64,000 nt of DNA from Perognathus longimembris pacificus (GCF_023159225.1 NC_063180.1:6507297-6571296), one strand, 5' to 3'. Counted from the first letter of the stretch, positions 21,078-48,260 are shown. Numbers and translations are program-made. The notes: a model not told the origin generated them from the letters alone.

Positions 21078-21377
21078 TTGTTTTGAATTTTTTAACTTGA
21101 AAAAAAAGTGTATTTTGTTCAAATAAGCTCAGAGAATACTGAGTTAAACACATCCCACTGAAAAGATTGAAGCTCCAGCAGGTAAAACTCACAGGCAGTG
21201 TCCTGCGAGCACTGGTCATATAAAGGAATCCCTCCTCCCTGAAGAGCCTCAACATTCCAGAGAGCTTGTGGTTCATACAGTTTTTTAGGATCGCTACAGT
21301 TAAATGGAACATTCATTTGGCTGGGGGTCATCTTGGGACACCAGTGACTTCCTGGGGACCCTACTGAAGAGTTTCAT

Positions 21378-21470
21378 GAGACTTTTTCTTTGCAGTGGTA
21401 GGGATCAAATCCAGGGCCTCACTCACACATGTGAAACTGTAGTTCTACCATTGAGCTACACACACCCTCA
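21378..21470 (-). repeat. old ID/tRNA-like SINE
   Basis: Antisense: GGGATCAAATCCAGGGCC is a B-box complement and TCTACCATTGAGCTACA an A-box complement. Confidence 0.5.
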
Positions 21471-21736
21471 CTCCCACCTCAGCCCTAGAGTTTGATATTG
21501 TAGCAACAAGGTAAAGACATAGTAAAGAGGAAGAAAAGTTTCTGAAACTTTCTCCTGAGATGGATAGGAAATGTGCAGACTGAAAATTGAAATGACCTAG
21601 CTACACCTTGGGCCTAAAAAGTCATGGCTGAATGTTGCTTGGAAATGGGTTTGTGAAACACCATTTGCAAATGGAATGTTGCGAACAAGTAAGGATAAGG
21701 TCCACCAGAAGCAATGCGATTTAAAAAACAAAACTT

Positions 21737-21890
21737 AGCTCGGTGCTGGTGGCACAAGTCTGTAATCCTGGCTACATAGGAAAGTTCATGAGATACTGAC
21801 TGACCAGTAAAAAGCCAGAAGTAGAGCTGTGGCTTAAGTGGTGAAATGCAAGTTAATCAAGGGTGCAAGGCCCTGACTTCAAGTCCCCTG
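21737..21890 (+). repeat. 7SL-headed Geo SINE, internally deleted
   Basis: GCTGGTGGCACAAGTC head. The centre is shortened and the Geo part decayed. Confidence 0.75.
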
Positions 21891-22206
21891 ATCTATATGC
21901 CTTCATTTTTGTACCTCATCATAAGCCCAAGGGTAGCAGCCCAACAGGGCAGAGGCCTTGAGACCTAAGAGATGGCTTATTGCCTCCTTCTTTTACAGAT
22001 GAGTACATGGAAGGAAGCACCAAAAATTCACGTGATCTTCCTTTAAGAGAGCTGATGTTCCCACACATAGTGTGAACTATTTTTACCCTAGTATTGTTAA
22101 TGAATGTCAACATTTCCTTTAATTCCAAAAGGCTGAGAATGCTGAGTATTTTAAAGGAGATGGGAAGAAAAAGACGCTACTGGAAAGCAAATTTAAAATA
22201 AATGTA

Positions 22207-22424
22207 GGGGCTGGGAATATGGCCTAGTGGTATAAAGTGCTTGCCTCGTATACATGAAGCCCTGGGTTCGAATCCTCAGCACCACATATATAGAAAATGG
22301 CCAGACGTGGCGCTGTGGCTCAAGTGGCAGAGTGCTCGCCTTGAGCAAAAAGAAGCCAGGGACAGTGCTCAGGCCCTGAGTCCAAGAGCCAGGACTGGCA
22401 AAAAACAAAACAAACAGAAATAAT
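22207..22424 (+). repeat. IDL-Geo SINE (young subfamily)
   Basis: ATATGGCCTAGTGG and CACATATATAG diagnostic form. Duplication AAAATAAATGTA at 22195-22206 and 22425-22436. Confidence 0.93.
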
Positions 22425-22611
22425 AAAATAAATGTAAAAGCCAGTAAAGTAAAACAAAACAACAACAACAAAAAAAAAAAACCCAACCCTGCTATTAGCC
22501 ATTTTGTGGGTGGGGGAGGACATGAGGTAAGCGAGCTGAGTGCACAGTGGACGTGTTCCAGTCTCTAAACACATGCCATGGCTCTGACATGCACTGCTGA
22601 GCTTCCCTCCA

Positions 22612-22741
22612 CAGGGACTTTCAATGTCCCCAAAGACCTATGTGATATAGAAGCTTGGCCCCTGCTATCCAAAGGGGATGGAAAATTTAGCAGGTGAGCC
22701 AAGGGAGTATTTGCTAGGAGGAGATATTCTGGCCCCTGGAG

Positions 22742-22796
<55 letters not shown>

Positions 22797-22957
22797 TTCA
22801 GTCATGAGATAAGCAGCTCATACAGCCACAGGGTCTTGCTGTGATGTATTGTGCTGCCACAAGCCAAGGAACCATGCACGGGACACTCTGGAACCACAAG
22901 CCTTTTAAAACTTATTATCTAAGGTATTTTGTCACAGCAGTAGAAAGCTGAAACACA
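22612..22957 (+). mobile_element. MaLR (ERVL-type) LTR
   Basis: A CT-rich middle, CATGAGATAAGCAGCTC, the TGTGCTGCCACAAGCCAAGG block and a terminal GGTATTTTGTCACAGCAG...GAAAGCTGAAACACA are hallmarks of rodent MaLR LTRs. A (CT)n expansion lies inside. Confidence 0.7.
22743..22794 (+). repeat. (CT)n microsatellite
   Basis: About 26 CT units within the MaLR LTR. Confidence 0.97.
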
Positions 22958-23881
22958 GTTCCATCTGACTGCTAGCCTCTGAGCATCCCCGAGTGGCTGT
23001 CCTACCTAGGAGTACAAGCATGCCACTGGGAACCTCTGGAACAGGTACCAGAGGCAGTTGGCGTGAAGACTGCCAACTAGATGACATTGCACACATTTGA
23101 CCATAACAGCTTGGGCCTAGGATGGGGCCCTGCCCTAAAGAAGCCACTCACACCTTGGAGTCTGCTCCACATGGCCCAGGCCCCTGTGATGATGGAACCT
23201 AAGGAGGCTCCTTTCCATGCTCACACACCTGCCATTGTGTAATTCTCTTCTTTCAAATGTAGGTGGGACCTTGACCTGCTTCTGACCAATAGAATACTGC
23301 CAGCCAGTGTGATAGACAAAAGTTGCTTCTATGTGAAAAGCTGCCTATGAAGCCCATGTAGCAGAGATCCGTGGGAGGCACAGGGCAGCCTACTCAGTGG
23401 CTAAAAAAACCCCTAAACTCCAAGGTGACAGCAAGCCCTGTGAGAACTCAAGTGGACGACCCGGTGAAGGCATGCCAGGAGCTCGGACCCACAGTCTCTG
23501 AGAAATAGCAAGCAGACTAATCCTACCAAACAGGTGTCCAACGTCAGGGATGAGCTGGAGCTACAGACACAGAATCAGGTGACAGTGGCTACACAGAAGC
23601 ACACATAGGAAGAGCAGTGAATCCCAGACACAACTGCCGGCAGAAGGGGACCCAAGGCATCTGGCCTCAAGAGGACCCACAAAAGCTATGCAACATAGTG
23701 GACAGCAATCCCTTGCTATGTGGAGCTGGCTCTCCACATACAATCTCCCCAATACTGGCATCTTTCCCCCCAAACCCTCATCTCTGTGGTCTCTGTGCCT
23801 GATGCAGGGCCATCCACCTTCTGTCCCTGGCAGCAGGAGTCCGGCGGTCACTGTGGAGCCCTCCTTCACCACCACCACCTC

Positions 23882-24151
23882 CTGTGGCCTGATGTTTATT
23901 GCTATAATAAAATATTGAAGGCTGGATGGTTTGTAAATAGAAGTTTACTTGGGCTCACGGCTCTGGAGGCGCATGGCATCAGAGGTTTCATGGCAGAAAG
24001 GGAAGGGTAAGCAGATATGTATAGAAGAGAAAATGCAAGGGATAGATTTATTTTACAACAGTGTGCTCCCATGGCAGCCAATCCAACCCTGCAAAACAAA
24101 GAACTCAGTCACAAGACAAAGGCATCAGCCCTCTTAAAGACCTAGTCACTT
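23882..24151 (-). mobile_element. MaLR LTR, antisense, 3' part
   Basis: TTGCTATAATAAAATATTG, GGCTGGATGGTTTGTAAATAG and CTCACGGCTCTGGAGGC on the plus strand are the reverse of a MaLR/MLT-type LTR. The remaining part is decayed or lost. Confidence 0.55.
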
Positions 24152-24164
24152 CCTTTTGTTTGCT

Positions 24165-24377
24165 TTTTGCATTCCTGGTACTTGAACTCTGGGCCTGAGC
24201 GATGTTCCTAAGCTCCTTTTGCTCAAGGCTAGCACTCTACCAATTGAGCTACAATGCTGCTTCTGGCTTTTTCTGACTAATTGGTGATAAGAGTCTCACA
24301 CTTTCCTTCCCAGGCTCAGATCTCAGCTTCCTGAGTAGCTAGGATTACAGGTATGAAGCCACCAGCACCCAACTTGT
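24165..24377 (-). repeat. 7SL-headed Geo SINE (first of three)
   Basis: Antisense. The head lacks the usual TTTGAACC block between CCAGGCT and CAGATCTCAG. Confidence 0.88.
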
Positions 24378-24625
24378 TTTTTATGCCAATCCTAGGGTTT
24401 GAACTCAGGGCCTAGATAATGTCCCTGAGCTTTTGTGCTCAAAACTAGTGTTCAACCACTTGAACCACGGCTCTAATTCTGTGTTTTTGGTTGTATGTGT
24501 GTAGTGTTGGCAGTTAATTGAAGATAAATTATCTCACTGACTTTCCTGCCCATGCTTGCTTTGAACCGAGATACTCAGATCTTGACCTCCTGAGTAGCTA
24601 GTATTACAGTGTAAGCCACTAGCTA
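24378..24625 (-). repeat. 7SL-headed Geo SINE (second of three)
   Basis: Antisense, abutting its neighbours. Contains an extra GGTTGTATGTGTGTAGTG in the linker. Confidence 0.88.
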
Positions 24626-24632
24626 AAAGCAT

Positions 24633-24884
24633 TTTTTTGGGGGGTGGGGGGAGGTCAGTCATAGGGCTTGAACTCTGGGCCTGGGCACTGTTCCTGAGCT
24701 CTTCAGCTCAAGGCCAGCACTCTACCACTTGAGCCATAGTGCTACTTCCAGTTTTCTAGTGGTTAATTGAAGGTAAGAATCTCATGGACTTTCCTGCCAG
24801 GGCTGGCTTTGAACCTCAATCCTCAGATCTCAGCCTCCTGAGTAGCCAGGAGTACAACAGGTATGAGCCACCGGTGTCTGGCTA
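24633..24884 (-). repeat. 7SL-headed Geo SINE (third of three)
   Basis: Antisense, with a GAGCTCTTCAGCTCAAGG Geo subtype that recurs in 46259-46497. Confidence 0.9.
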
Positions 24885-25339
24885 AAAGCATTTCTTATAC
24901 TGAAACATCATAGACGTTATACCATTCATCATGCATATGTGCTAAACAGGTACAATAGCAGTGTCTGATATTGCCCAGTGCTGCAACTGTCCATTCTGTT
25001 GGGATTACTAGAATTCTTGCCTGGCAGAAAATGCTCTTCCTAGGTAGCAAAGAACTGTTCCTGCCACTCCACAGGCCCTCATGGATCAGCACTGCCTCTG
25101 AAAGCCACTAGAGGTCATTTTTCTGCCTCTTTCTGTGTGCTCCAAGTGCTCACAGACACTGATTTGTGTCCAGAAGCCACATCTACTAGGTGGCTACACT
25201 AGGGAAGTGCCTCATGGGTGTGTGGGGCTGTCCAGGATGCTTGTGGATCCTCCTTACCCAAGAGGACCAACAACCCAGCAAGTTCTGGGTTGGCCAGTGG
25301 TTAGGCAGCTAGTAATAATGTAGTAGGCTTTGTAGGAAC

Positions 25340-25412
25340 TTCAAGGCATGACCCTCATATTTCAGCCTCCTCAGTAGCTAGGATTATAGGTATAAGCCAT
25401 AAGCACTTGGCA
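25340..25412 (-). repeat. 7SL head fragment
   Basis: Only the head remains (TTTCAGCCTCCTCAGTAGC...AAGCACTTGGC). Confidence 0.7.
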
Positions 25413-25424
25413 GTAGTACCTTGC

Positions 25425-25655
25425 TACTTGTTTTGTCAGTCATGGGGCTTGAACTCAGGGCCTGAGCTCTTTTGCTCAAGGCTAGAGATCTACCAGTTTG
25501 AGCCACAGCTCCACTTCCCATTTTTGAGAAGCTAATTGTAGATAACAATCTCACAGCAACTCTTCTGCTCAGGCTGGCTTTGAATCAGGACCCTAAGGTC
25601 TCGGCCTCCTGAGTAGCTAGGATAACAGATGTGAGCAACCAGTGCCCAGCCAGAG
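25425..25655 (-). repeat. 7SL-headed Geo SINE
   Basis: GTCAGTCATGGGGCTTGAAC Geo start to GCAACCAGTGCCCAGCC head end. Confidence 0.88.
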
Positions 25656-26116
25656 CCATTTTTAATCTGCCTGCAGATTTCAGGGCTGAGATGGAGGATG
25701 GGCAGCTGCTTCACTTCATGGGCAGAAAACTACCATCAGGACCAGTCTAGAAGTGGAAGACAGGCTTCCTGGAGGAAATGTCACTTATTTTCAAGAGTAA
25801 AAATGGCAAGTGAGAGAAAGGAGGAAAAGGAAAGCTTGTTCAAGATGGAGAAATGATTTGAGTAAGCATCAAACACATCAAAGCAGCCAGCCATGCATGG
25901 GAAGCTGTAGTGGTTCCACTGACCTGGGGATCAATGGGGAGGCCATGTGGTGGCCAAAGCCTGGAGGCTGCCTGGGAGGGGTTCCATCCTGTGTTAGCAC
26001 CTACTCAGAAAACCCATGGACTGATCACACTGCCCACACTAAGAGCAGAGCTGCATCCCAAAGGAAGGGCCAGGGCCTCGGGGAAAGATTTGTACTCTAA
26101 GGACAGCTTGAGGATA

Positions 26117-26205
26117 ACACACATACATACAACACACACACGTATATACATGTGTGTATACATACATATATATGTATGTCTATAGTATATGTATATGTGT
26201 GCACA
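26117..26205 (+). repeat. CA/TA alternating stretch
   Basis: Mixed ACAC, TATA and TGTG alternating purine-pyrimidine sequence with partial dyad symmetry. Confidence 0.85.
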
Positions 26206-26217
26206 TAATTTTTTTAA

Positions 26218-26336
26218 TAAAAAAGTTCCCATTATGTTGCCCAGGCTAATTTCAAACTTCTGGGCTTAAACTGTTCTCTTCCTTCAGCCTCTTTTAAGTC
26301 ACTTGGGCTACAGGGAATGCACTTCTCCACCTGGCT
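26218..26336 (-). repeat. old 7SL monomer
   Basis: Antisense: ATGTTGCCCAGGCTAATTTC, CTTCAGCCTC and CCACCTGGCT. Confidence 0.65.
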
Positions 26337-26364
26337 AGAACCCAGATTTCCTCCCCTCCCCATC

Positions 26365-26580
26365 CCCCCAGTACATGGACTGAACTCAAGGTCTCATGCC
26401 TGAGCTTACTTGCTCTGCTAGTGTTCTCCCACTTGAGTTATGCCTCAAGCTCAGCATTCTGATGATTATTTTTGGAAATGGAGTCTTGCCCACTTTTCTG
26501 TTCTGGTTAGGTTTGAACCACAGTCCTCCAGATCTGTCTTCTGAGTAGCTAGGATTACAGCTAGCCATAGGTGCCTGGCT
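26365..26580 (-). repeat. older 7SL-headed SINE
   Basis: Has the ATGGAGTCTTGCCCAC linker variant and a diverged tail. Confidence 0.75.
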
Positions 26581-26639
26581 TGAAATACTGATCTTGAAAA
26601 GAATGGCTTCAAGTCTTAACAGCAATGCCCTGTGCCCTT

Positions 26640-26745
26640 TGATGAACTCTGAAATCTATCTAAGTACCATTTCCTCAATCTTTTCTCTGAAATGGGGATA
26701 TGACATGTTTCTTTTTGGAATCTATGGGAAGATTAAAGATGCATG
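26640..26745 (+). repeat. MIR 3' half
   Basis: ACCATTTCCTCAATC, CTGAAATGGGGATATGACATG and GAAGATTAAAGATGCATGTA follow the MIR order. Confidence 0.45.
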
Positions 26746-26892
26746 TATAAACATATGATTGCTGCTGTATGTCCATGAGTAGCATTTTCAGAGGAACATG
26801 AAGCAGGAGAACCTGAGCTCATATGCTTGTGTAACTGAACTAGTTGAAGGCAAGTGTTGAATTGGACATTGGCCAAGAAGACACAGAGAGGA

Positions 26893-27113
26893 GGGCTGGG
26901 AATATGGCCTAGTGGCAAGAGTGCTCGCCTAGTATACATGAAGCCCTGGGTTCGATTCCTCAGCACCACATATATAGAAAAAAGCCTGAAGTGGAGCTGT
27001 GGCTCAAGAGGTAGAGTGCTAGCCTTGAGCAAAAAGAAGCCAGGGACAGTGCTCAAGCCCTGAGTCCACGCCCCAGGACTGGCAACAAAAACAAAACAAA
27101 TAAAAATAAAAAA
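26893..27113 (+). repeat. IDL-Geo SINE (young subfamily)
   Basis: Complete dimer with perfect 15-base duplication AAGACACAGAGAGGA at 26878-26892 and 27114-27128. Confidence 0.95.
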
Positions 27114-27184
27114 AAGACACAGAGAGGAATCTAGAGATTAGAAATGTTGAAGACGTTAGTGGCAAGATCAGAAAGATGCAAGGC

Positions 27185-27410
27185 ACGAAACCAGTGGTTC
27201 ACGACTATAATCCTAGCTGCTCAGGAGGCTGAGATCTGAAGCTCATGGTTTGAAGCCAGCCCAGGAAGAAGAATCTGAGAAATATCTCTAGTTCACCACC
27301 AAAAATCCAGAAGTGGAGGAGGAAGTGTGGTGTAAGTGGTAGAGTTCCAGTCTTGAGCAAAAAAGCCAGGGGGCATTGAGTCTTTGAATTCAAGCCTCAG
27401 TAATGTTGAG
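27185..27410 (+). repeat. 7SL-headed Geo SINE
   Basis: CCAGTGGTTCACGAC head. The Geo half has a GAGGAGGAAGTG insertion and a decayed end. Confidence 0.85.
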
Positions 27411-27620
27411 AGGAGAGGGAAGAAAGAAAAAACAGGGATATCTTTTCCAAAGGGAAGAGGAAGTTAAAATTGCTATTTAATGTATTTCCTAATTCAAAGG
27501 AGTCCCTGAAATTAAGTGTTGTCTGGTCCTGTAGAACATCTGAGAAAACAATGGGCAATTTGCTTCCTCTGCTACGAATAAAGAAGCTGAAATCTTGATG
27601 GTGCATTTGGTTGTTGTTGT

Positions 27621-27640
27621 TTTATTTATTTAAATTTATT
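27621..27640 (-). terminator. candidate distal poly(A) signal cluster of RALB
   Basis: Three AATAAA hexamers on the minus strand (27640-27635, 27630-27625, 27626-27621) close the repeat-free block at 27650-28250. No clear G/T-rich element follows, so usage is uncertain. Confidence 0.3.
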
Positions 27641-28262
27641 TTTTTAAAAAGCCTATGATTCTTTGGGAAGTGATACAAGATTGGTAGCCAGGACCAGGCA
27701 GTAATTCCCACAATTTCTGTAACAACCATAAATCCAAAAGGCTCCAGCTTGGCCCACCCCCATTCGCTTTTGGCACCTACACATGAAATGCTCACATCCA
27801 AAAACCGGAGGGAAATGTGCTAAAGTGGAGGCTTTTTCTTTTTATCACAGCCCCCTTTCCCAAGGCAGTTAGAAAACTGCCAAACTGAGAGAATTAATGT
27901 TCTCACGAGTGCATTTCTTCTTCTAAGCAACTTCATGACTCTCAGACATTAGGAGGTAAGGGGACAAATGCTTATGATTCCCCACGTCTCACTGTACATT
28001 ATAATTACCAAGCATTCCTGTGAGAGGTAGCAGAAGGTCTGACACAGGCTCTCGCTTCATGATTTTAGGATACAGTTGCAAGTCATCACACTTTTCAGAA
28101 GAATTTGTGTGACACTGAGAGAAGAAAAAGAGGAGGCTGGCTCGACCTCTACACAGTGAGGCTGCTCAGGAAGATGGCTTGATGGCTGGAGGAAGGCCTG
28201 GCCAGCAGGGGAGAACTTCACCCCGGGCCCTGATAGACACTGATTTTAAAAAACAGCATGGG

Positions 28263-28505
28263 CCGACACCAGTGGCTCACATCTGTAGTCCTAGCTACTG
28301 AGGAGGCTGAGATCTGAGGATCACGGTTCAAAACCAGCCCGGACAGGAAAAGGCCGTGAGACTCTTATCTCCAATTAACCACCTAAAAAATCCTGGAAGT
28401 GGAACTGTGGCTCAAAGTGGTAGAGGCTAGCCTTGAGCAAAACAGCTCAGAGACAGCACCTAGGCCCTGAGTTCAAGCCCCATGACCGACAAAAAAAGAA
28501 AGGAA
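28263..28505 (+). repeat. 7SL-headed Geo SINE, in possible long RALB 3' UTR
   Basis: Near-consensus dimer. AACAGCATGG / CACAGCATGG duplications flank it (about 28253 and 28517). Antisense to RALB. Confidence 0.9.
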
Positions 28506-28868
28506 AGAAAGAAAAACACAGCATGGTCCTTGCGCATCCTATTCAACAATCAAGATGTTGAGGAGAAAAAGAGCCAGTACACATTGAAAATGGCCAATAT
28601 TTAGGTATAAAGAAAGCAATTTGCATTTTTCATATGTAAAGAAGAGTTATAAACATGGTGTTAGTCCATATGGCCCCAATTCAAGTTCATTGGTCCAGCT
28701 TTGCTTCAGGTTCACAGGGCATTGCAAGAAGCTATCAAAAGCTCCAGGATTCTTCAGCATCATCAAGGTTGAATGGACTTTTCTGAGTGCTATTGATAAA
28801 CTGGATAGAGTAATAGGAGGATCTTACCTCATACCCACTTCCAAAATCTAATTTTTTAAAAAGACACT

Positions 28869-28874
28869 TTTATT
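28869..28874 (-). terminator. candidate proximal poly(A) signal of RALB
   Basis: AATAAA on the minus strand, about 520 bases after the stop codon. Downstream on the transcript is a G/T-rich stretch (about 28815-28850), as expected for a cleavage-stimulation element. Confidence 0.5.
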
Positions 28875-28914
28875 GCAAAGCAAAAGAGGAAGGGTAACAT
28901 TTTAAAAACTAGTG

Positions 28915-29095
28915 GAAAAGCTAGGCATGGGGGCGCATGCCTAGTTAATAGGCTGAGATCTGGAGGACCACTGTTTGAAGCTAGGACAAACAAAGAAGTC
29001 CTCGAGACTCTACCTCTAAAATAACCAGCAAAAGCCAGGTTAGAGGCATGGCTCAAGTAGCAGAGCACCAGCCAAGCAAAAAAAAAATGAATCCT
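28915..29095 (+). repeat. 7SL/tRNA SINE in RALB 3' UTR
   Basis: Head GCTAGGCATGGGGGCG and linker CTCTAAAATAACCAGC with GGTTAGAGGCATGGC tail. The last part is lost at an A-run. Older type than the Geo-tailed copies. Confidence 0.8.
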
Positions 29096-29394
29096 AGGGG
29101 AAAAAAGATACTCAGACAAGACCTTTTCTCCTCGATCACTGGTACACCCAGTTAAGCTGTAGGGAGGACCAAAGAGGGGAGGGAATGTGGAGACTCCAAA
29201 GCTCCAAAAGAAGCTGACTTATGTCTTCTGCTAGTCACCAATTCACAAGTGTTTGTCCCCATTTAAAGAAGTACAGGTGAGTAAGGTTTGGGAAAGCAGA
29301 ACACACAGGTAGAGCCAGCTAGTGTCTTCTGCTCGCCAGCCCAGTCCTGCGTCCTTAGCAACCATGGGCTCCATCTGCCACCCTGGCCCTGCCC

Positions 29395-45473
<16,079 letters not shown>

Positions 45474-45478
45474 TCAGG

Positions 45479-45708
45479 GCTAGGAATGTGGCTTAGTGGT
45501 ACAGTGCTTGCCTAGTATGCATAAATCCCTGAACTCAATTCCTCAGTACCAAATAAACAGAAAAGGGCAGAAGTGGCGCTGTGGCAAGTGGTAGAGTGCT
45601 AGTCTTGAGCAAAAGAAGCTCAGGGACAGTGCCCAGACCCTCAGGAACAGTGTCCAGGCCCTGAGTTCAGGCCCTAGGACCGGCCAAAAAAAAAAAAAGA
45701 AAAAGACT
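45479..45708 (+). repeat. IDL-Geo SINE (older), just upstream of RALB first coding exon
   Basis: CTAGGAATGTGGCTTAG head. The Geo half contains a small internal duplication (CAGGGACAGTGCCCAG / CAGGAACAGTGTCCAG). Antisense to RALB. Confidence 0.9.
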
Positions 45709-46243
45709 TAGAGGCAGTGTGCTTTCAACCCAGCTGAAATCAGATGACATCCTTATACTTTGCAAAAGCCTCACCCAGACATTCTAGCAGGGGATTCTTC
45801 CAGACTCTGAATGGAGATAAAGGCCCTCGGACTCACTAGAAGCCACTTATAACAGCTGGGCCAGGGCTAGAGTATAGTCAAGAGGAAAAAGAAAACAGGC
45901 TCAGTCCATGCCTGTATCACTGGGGTGGGGAAGAGGGGACTGTCAGTCAACACATCCACCCATGACTTCCACTGGGAGGCAGAGAGAGCAAACTGCTCCA
46001 AGTTCCCTCCCCCCAGCTCTCCCTCAGTCACCTCTGGCTCTTTACTCCAATCCTCTCCTTGTCCTAGTCTCTCTACCTCAATGCATACGCATTGCAGCAA
46101 CACATACTAATATACTCATTTACACACAGTAACTCGAACACGTGCACTCTCACATACTAACACACCTTCAGTAACACAAACTCCCACATGCACAGTAACT
46201 CAGACAGCCCACATGTGAATCAAGGAGGTAAGCAAGCTGGAGA
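45709..46243. other. RALB intron 1, unique
   Basis: Nothing recognised beyond degenerate CA/CT-rich text at 46130-46200. Confidence 0.5.
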
Positions 46244-46258
46244 GACAAGTGCAATTTT

Positions 46259-46497
46259 GTTGTTGATGGTGGTGGTCATGGGGCTCAAACTCTGGGCTGG
46301 GGTGCTGTCCTTGAGCTCTTCAGCTCAAGGCTAGCACTCTACTGCTTGAGCCACAACGCCACTTACAGTTTTCTGGTGGTTAATTAGAGGTAAGAGTTTC
46401 ACAGACTTTCCTGCCTGGGCTGGCTTTAAACAGCAATCCTCAGATCCCAGCCTCCTGAGTAGCTAGGATTACAGGCGTGAGCCACAGGCATCTGGCT
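46259..46497 (-). repeat. 7SL-headed Geo SINE
   Basis: Duplication GACAAGTGCAATTTT / GACAAGTGTATTTTT at 46244-46258 and 46498-46512. Confidence 0.92.
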
Positions 46498-46899
46498 GAC
46501 AAGTGTATTTTTACAGTAACTGCCCCATCAGTATACAGATGCCATTAAAATAAGCATGTAATTATTTAGTCAAGATTTTATTTTATAAGATTTATCATTT
46601 TATAAAGGAGTTTCAGCATAGAGATTTAACGAACATAGAATGAAAATATCCTTCCTCTGGGTTTATTTAAAATAACAGAAGTAAGTTAAACCATTTGCAA
46701 AGCAACAAGCAGCCAGTTTGCCCTCCTCAGAGAGAAGGTAAAGTAAGTAGAGCAGCACTCCCATGATGGGAATGAGGCATTCCTAGCAGTCCACTTAACA
46801 CAGTCCCGATACGTTCCTCATTGGTGAAGGCACTCAAAGTCTCCACCAATCTGTAAGGGAAAGCCTCATTTCACCATGCCCCAGGAAAGCAGCAAAGTC

Positions 46900-47092
46900 T
46901 CTTGGGCCACAGTCTGGTCCTATCATTTGTGAGCTGTGTGGCCTAGCTGTGGGTGCCGTTTCTCCAAGCTGTCTTTACAAAGACAACTCCCACCCACCTC
47001 TCTGTTCAGGATGGTGCTCAGGACTGAGTGCGGAACACAGGGCACAGGGTGAGCACAGTAGAGATGTAATAAAGGCTGGTTGTATCTCTCTC
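46900..47092 (+). repeat. MIR SINE
   Basis: GTCCTATCATTTGTGAGCTG at the left and CAGGGCACAGGGTGAGCACAG with GTAATAAAGGCTGGTTG at the right match the body and 3' end of MIR, with loss between. Confidence 0.45.
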
Positions 47093-47108
47093 TACACTTC
47101 AGAAGATG

Positions 47109-47352
47109 TTTTGTTTTTTGTTTTGGGTGCCCATATTGAGTCTTGAAATCAGAGCTTCACACTCTCATTTGGTGTTTTTGTTCAAGAGTGGTGCTCTACC
47201 ACTTGAGTTACACCTTTACTTCTGGCTTTTTTGCTGGATTGGAGTTAAAGATCCTCAGAGACTTCTCTGCCCATGCTTGCTCAAAACCATGATTCTCAGA
47301 TCTCAGCCTCCTGAATAGTAATGATGATAGCCATGTGCCACAAGCACCTGGT
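47109..47352 (-). repeat. 7SL-headed Geo SINE, diverged
   Basis: TTGAGTCTTGAAATCAGAGC Geo remnant and GATCTCAGCCTCCTGAATAG head. Confidence 0.8.
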
Positions 47353-47454
47353 CTAAGAGGATGCTTTTCTAATGACACATGATGGGCTCTGATTTCAAGT
47401 GTTGCTGACAAGTTGAAAACACTCCTACTAGAAAAATTAAATGAGTTAACAAGT

Positions 47455-47526
47455 TTGACAAGAAATGAGTTCACTACCTTATGTTTGTAACTGTACCCTC
47501 TCTGCACATCACCTTGACAATAAATG
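47455..47526 (+). mobile_element. older L1 3' tip
   Basis: Holds the ACTACCTTATGTTTGTAACTG...CACATCACCTTGACAATAAATG module. It abuts, tail to tail, the opposite-strand L1 3' UTR at 47527. Confidence 0.5.
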
Positions 47527-48075
47527 TTTATTATTAATTAAATTTTATTGACAAGGTGCTATGCAAAGGGGGTCCAGTTACATAATAAGGTAGTGAGCAC
47601 ATTTCTTGTGATATTTGTTACACCCTCATTTTTCTTTCCCTTCCCTAGATCAGGTAGGCATATATACAATATCCAGTGTACCAAAATCATATACAGTAAC
47701 CACGCAGGGTACGCCAAAGGAAATTCACTTAGAACATTAAATGTAACATCAACAACAGAATCCACCTGTGTCCTTCTCTTGGAGTTGTTATCCTCATCTT
47801 ATATAATCATGTGTACATAGCTATTGAGCTATTGTGATCCACTGATAGGTCTATTCTAGACCTTTTTATGTTTGTTTAGTAGTTGTTTGGTTTTAAACAC
47901 ATAATGTAAAGTCGCTGACCCAAACATGTGAAAATACCATTTGAAAAGAAGTTGGTTATTTTGCAGACCTGGTCTCTACTGTCCCTCTGCCCCCCAACAG
48001 TCATATATCGAGGAGACCATGCCCCTTTATTTTCTGTGTTCTAGGCTTGTCATTGACAAGCTCAACATTGACAAT
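47527..48075 (-). mobile_element. L1 3' UTR, intermediate age
   Basis: Antisense to the plus strand and alignable along its length with the 3' UTR of the young copy at 31000-31470, but with many substitutions. It ends near the ORF2 stop region (about 48000-48075). Confidence 0.75.
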
Positions 48076-48079
48076 AATT

Positions 48080-48215
48080 TTTTAAATGCATTGCAAAATG
48101 AGGGAGGAGGTAACAAGTTGAACAAGAAATGTACTCACTACCTTACATATGAATCTATAACCCCTCTGTACCACACTTTGATAATAAAGTTTTAAAAAAT
48201 TTAAAAATGCATTGC
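48080..48215 (+). mobile_element. older L1 3' tip
   Basis: Another tip module (AAGAAATGTACTCACTACC, CTGTACCACACTTTGATAAT) followed by an A-rich end. Confidence 0.5.
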
Positions 48216-48260
48216 AAAAAAAGAAAAATACACAAAATTTTTGTTTAAAATAAGGAATTG

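Larger units (their letters stand above)
27641..29394 (-). other. RALB: RALB 3' UTR and possible distal extension
   Basis: No coding frame follows the RALB stop. The stretch 29394-28850 is the minimal 3' UTR. It contains a SINE (28915-29095). If the distal signals are used the UTR runs to about 27620 and also holds a second SINE (28263-28505) plus repeat-free sequence (about 27650-28250 and 28520-28850). Without the two SINEs the long form would be about 1.3 kb, similar to the human 3' UTR as I remember it. The end point is inferred, not seen. Confidence 0.55.

Noticed and set aside
28198..28213. Second CTCF-like word GGCCAGCAGGGGAGAA
   Set aside because: Core departs from consensus at the GGC positions; too weak to call.
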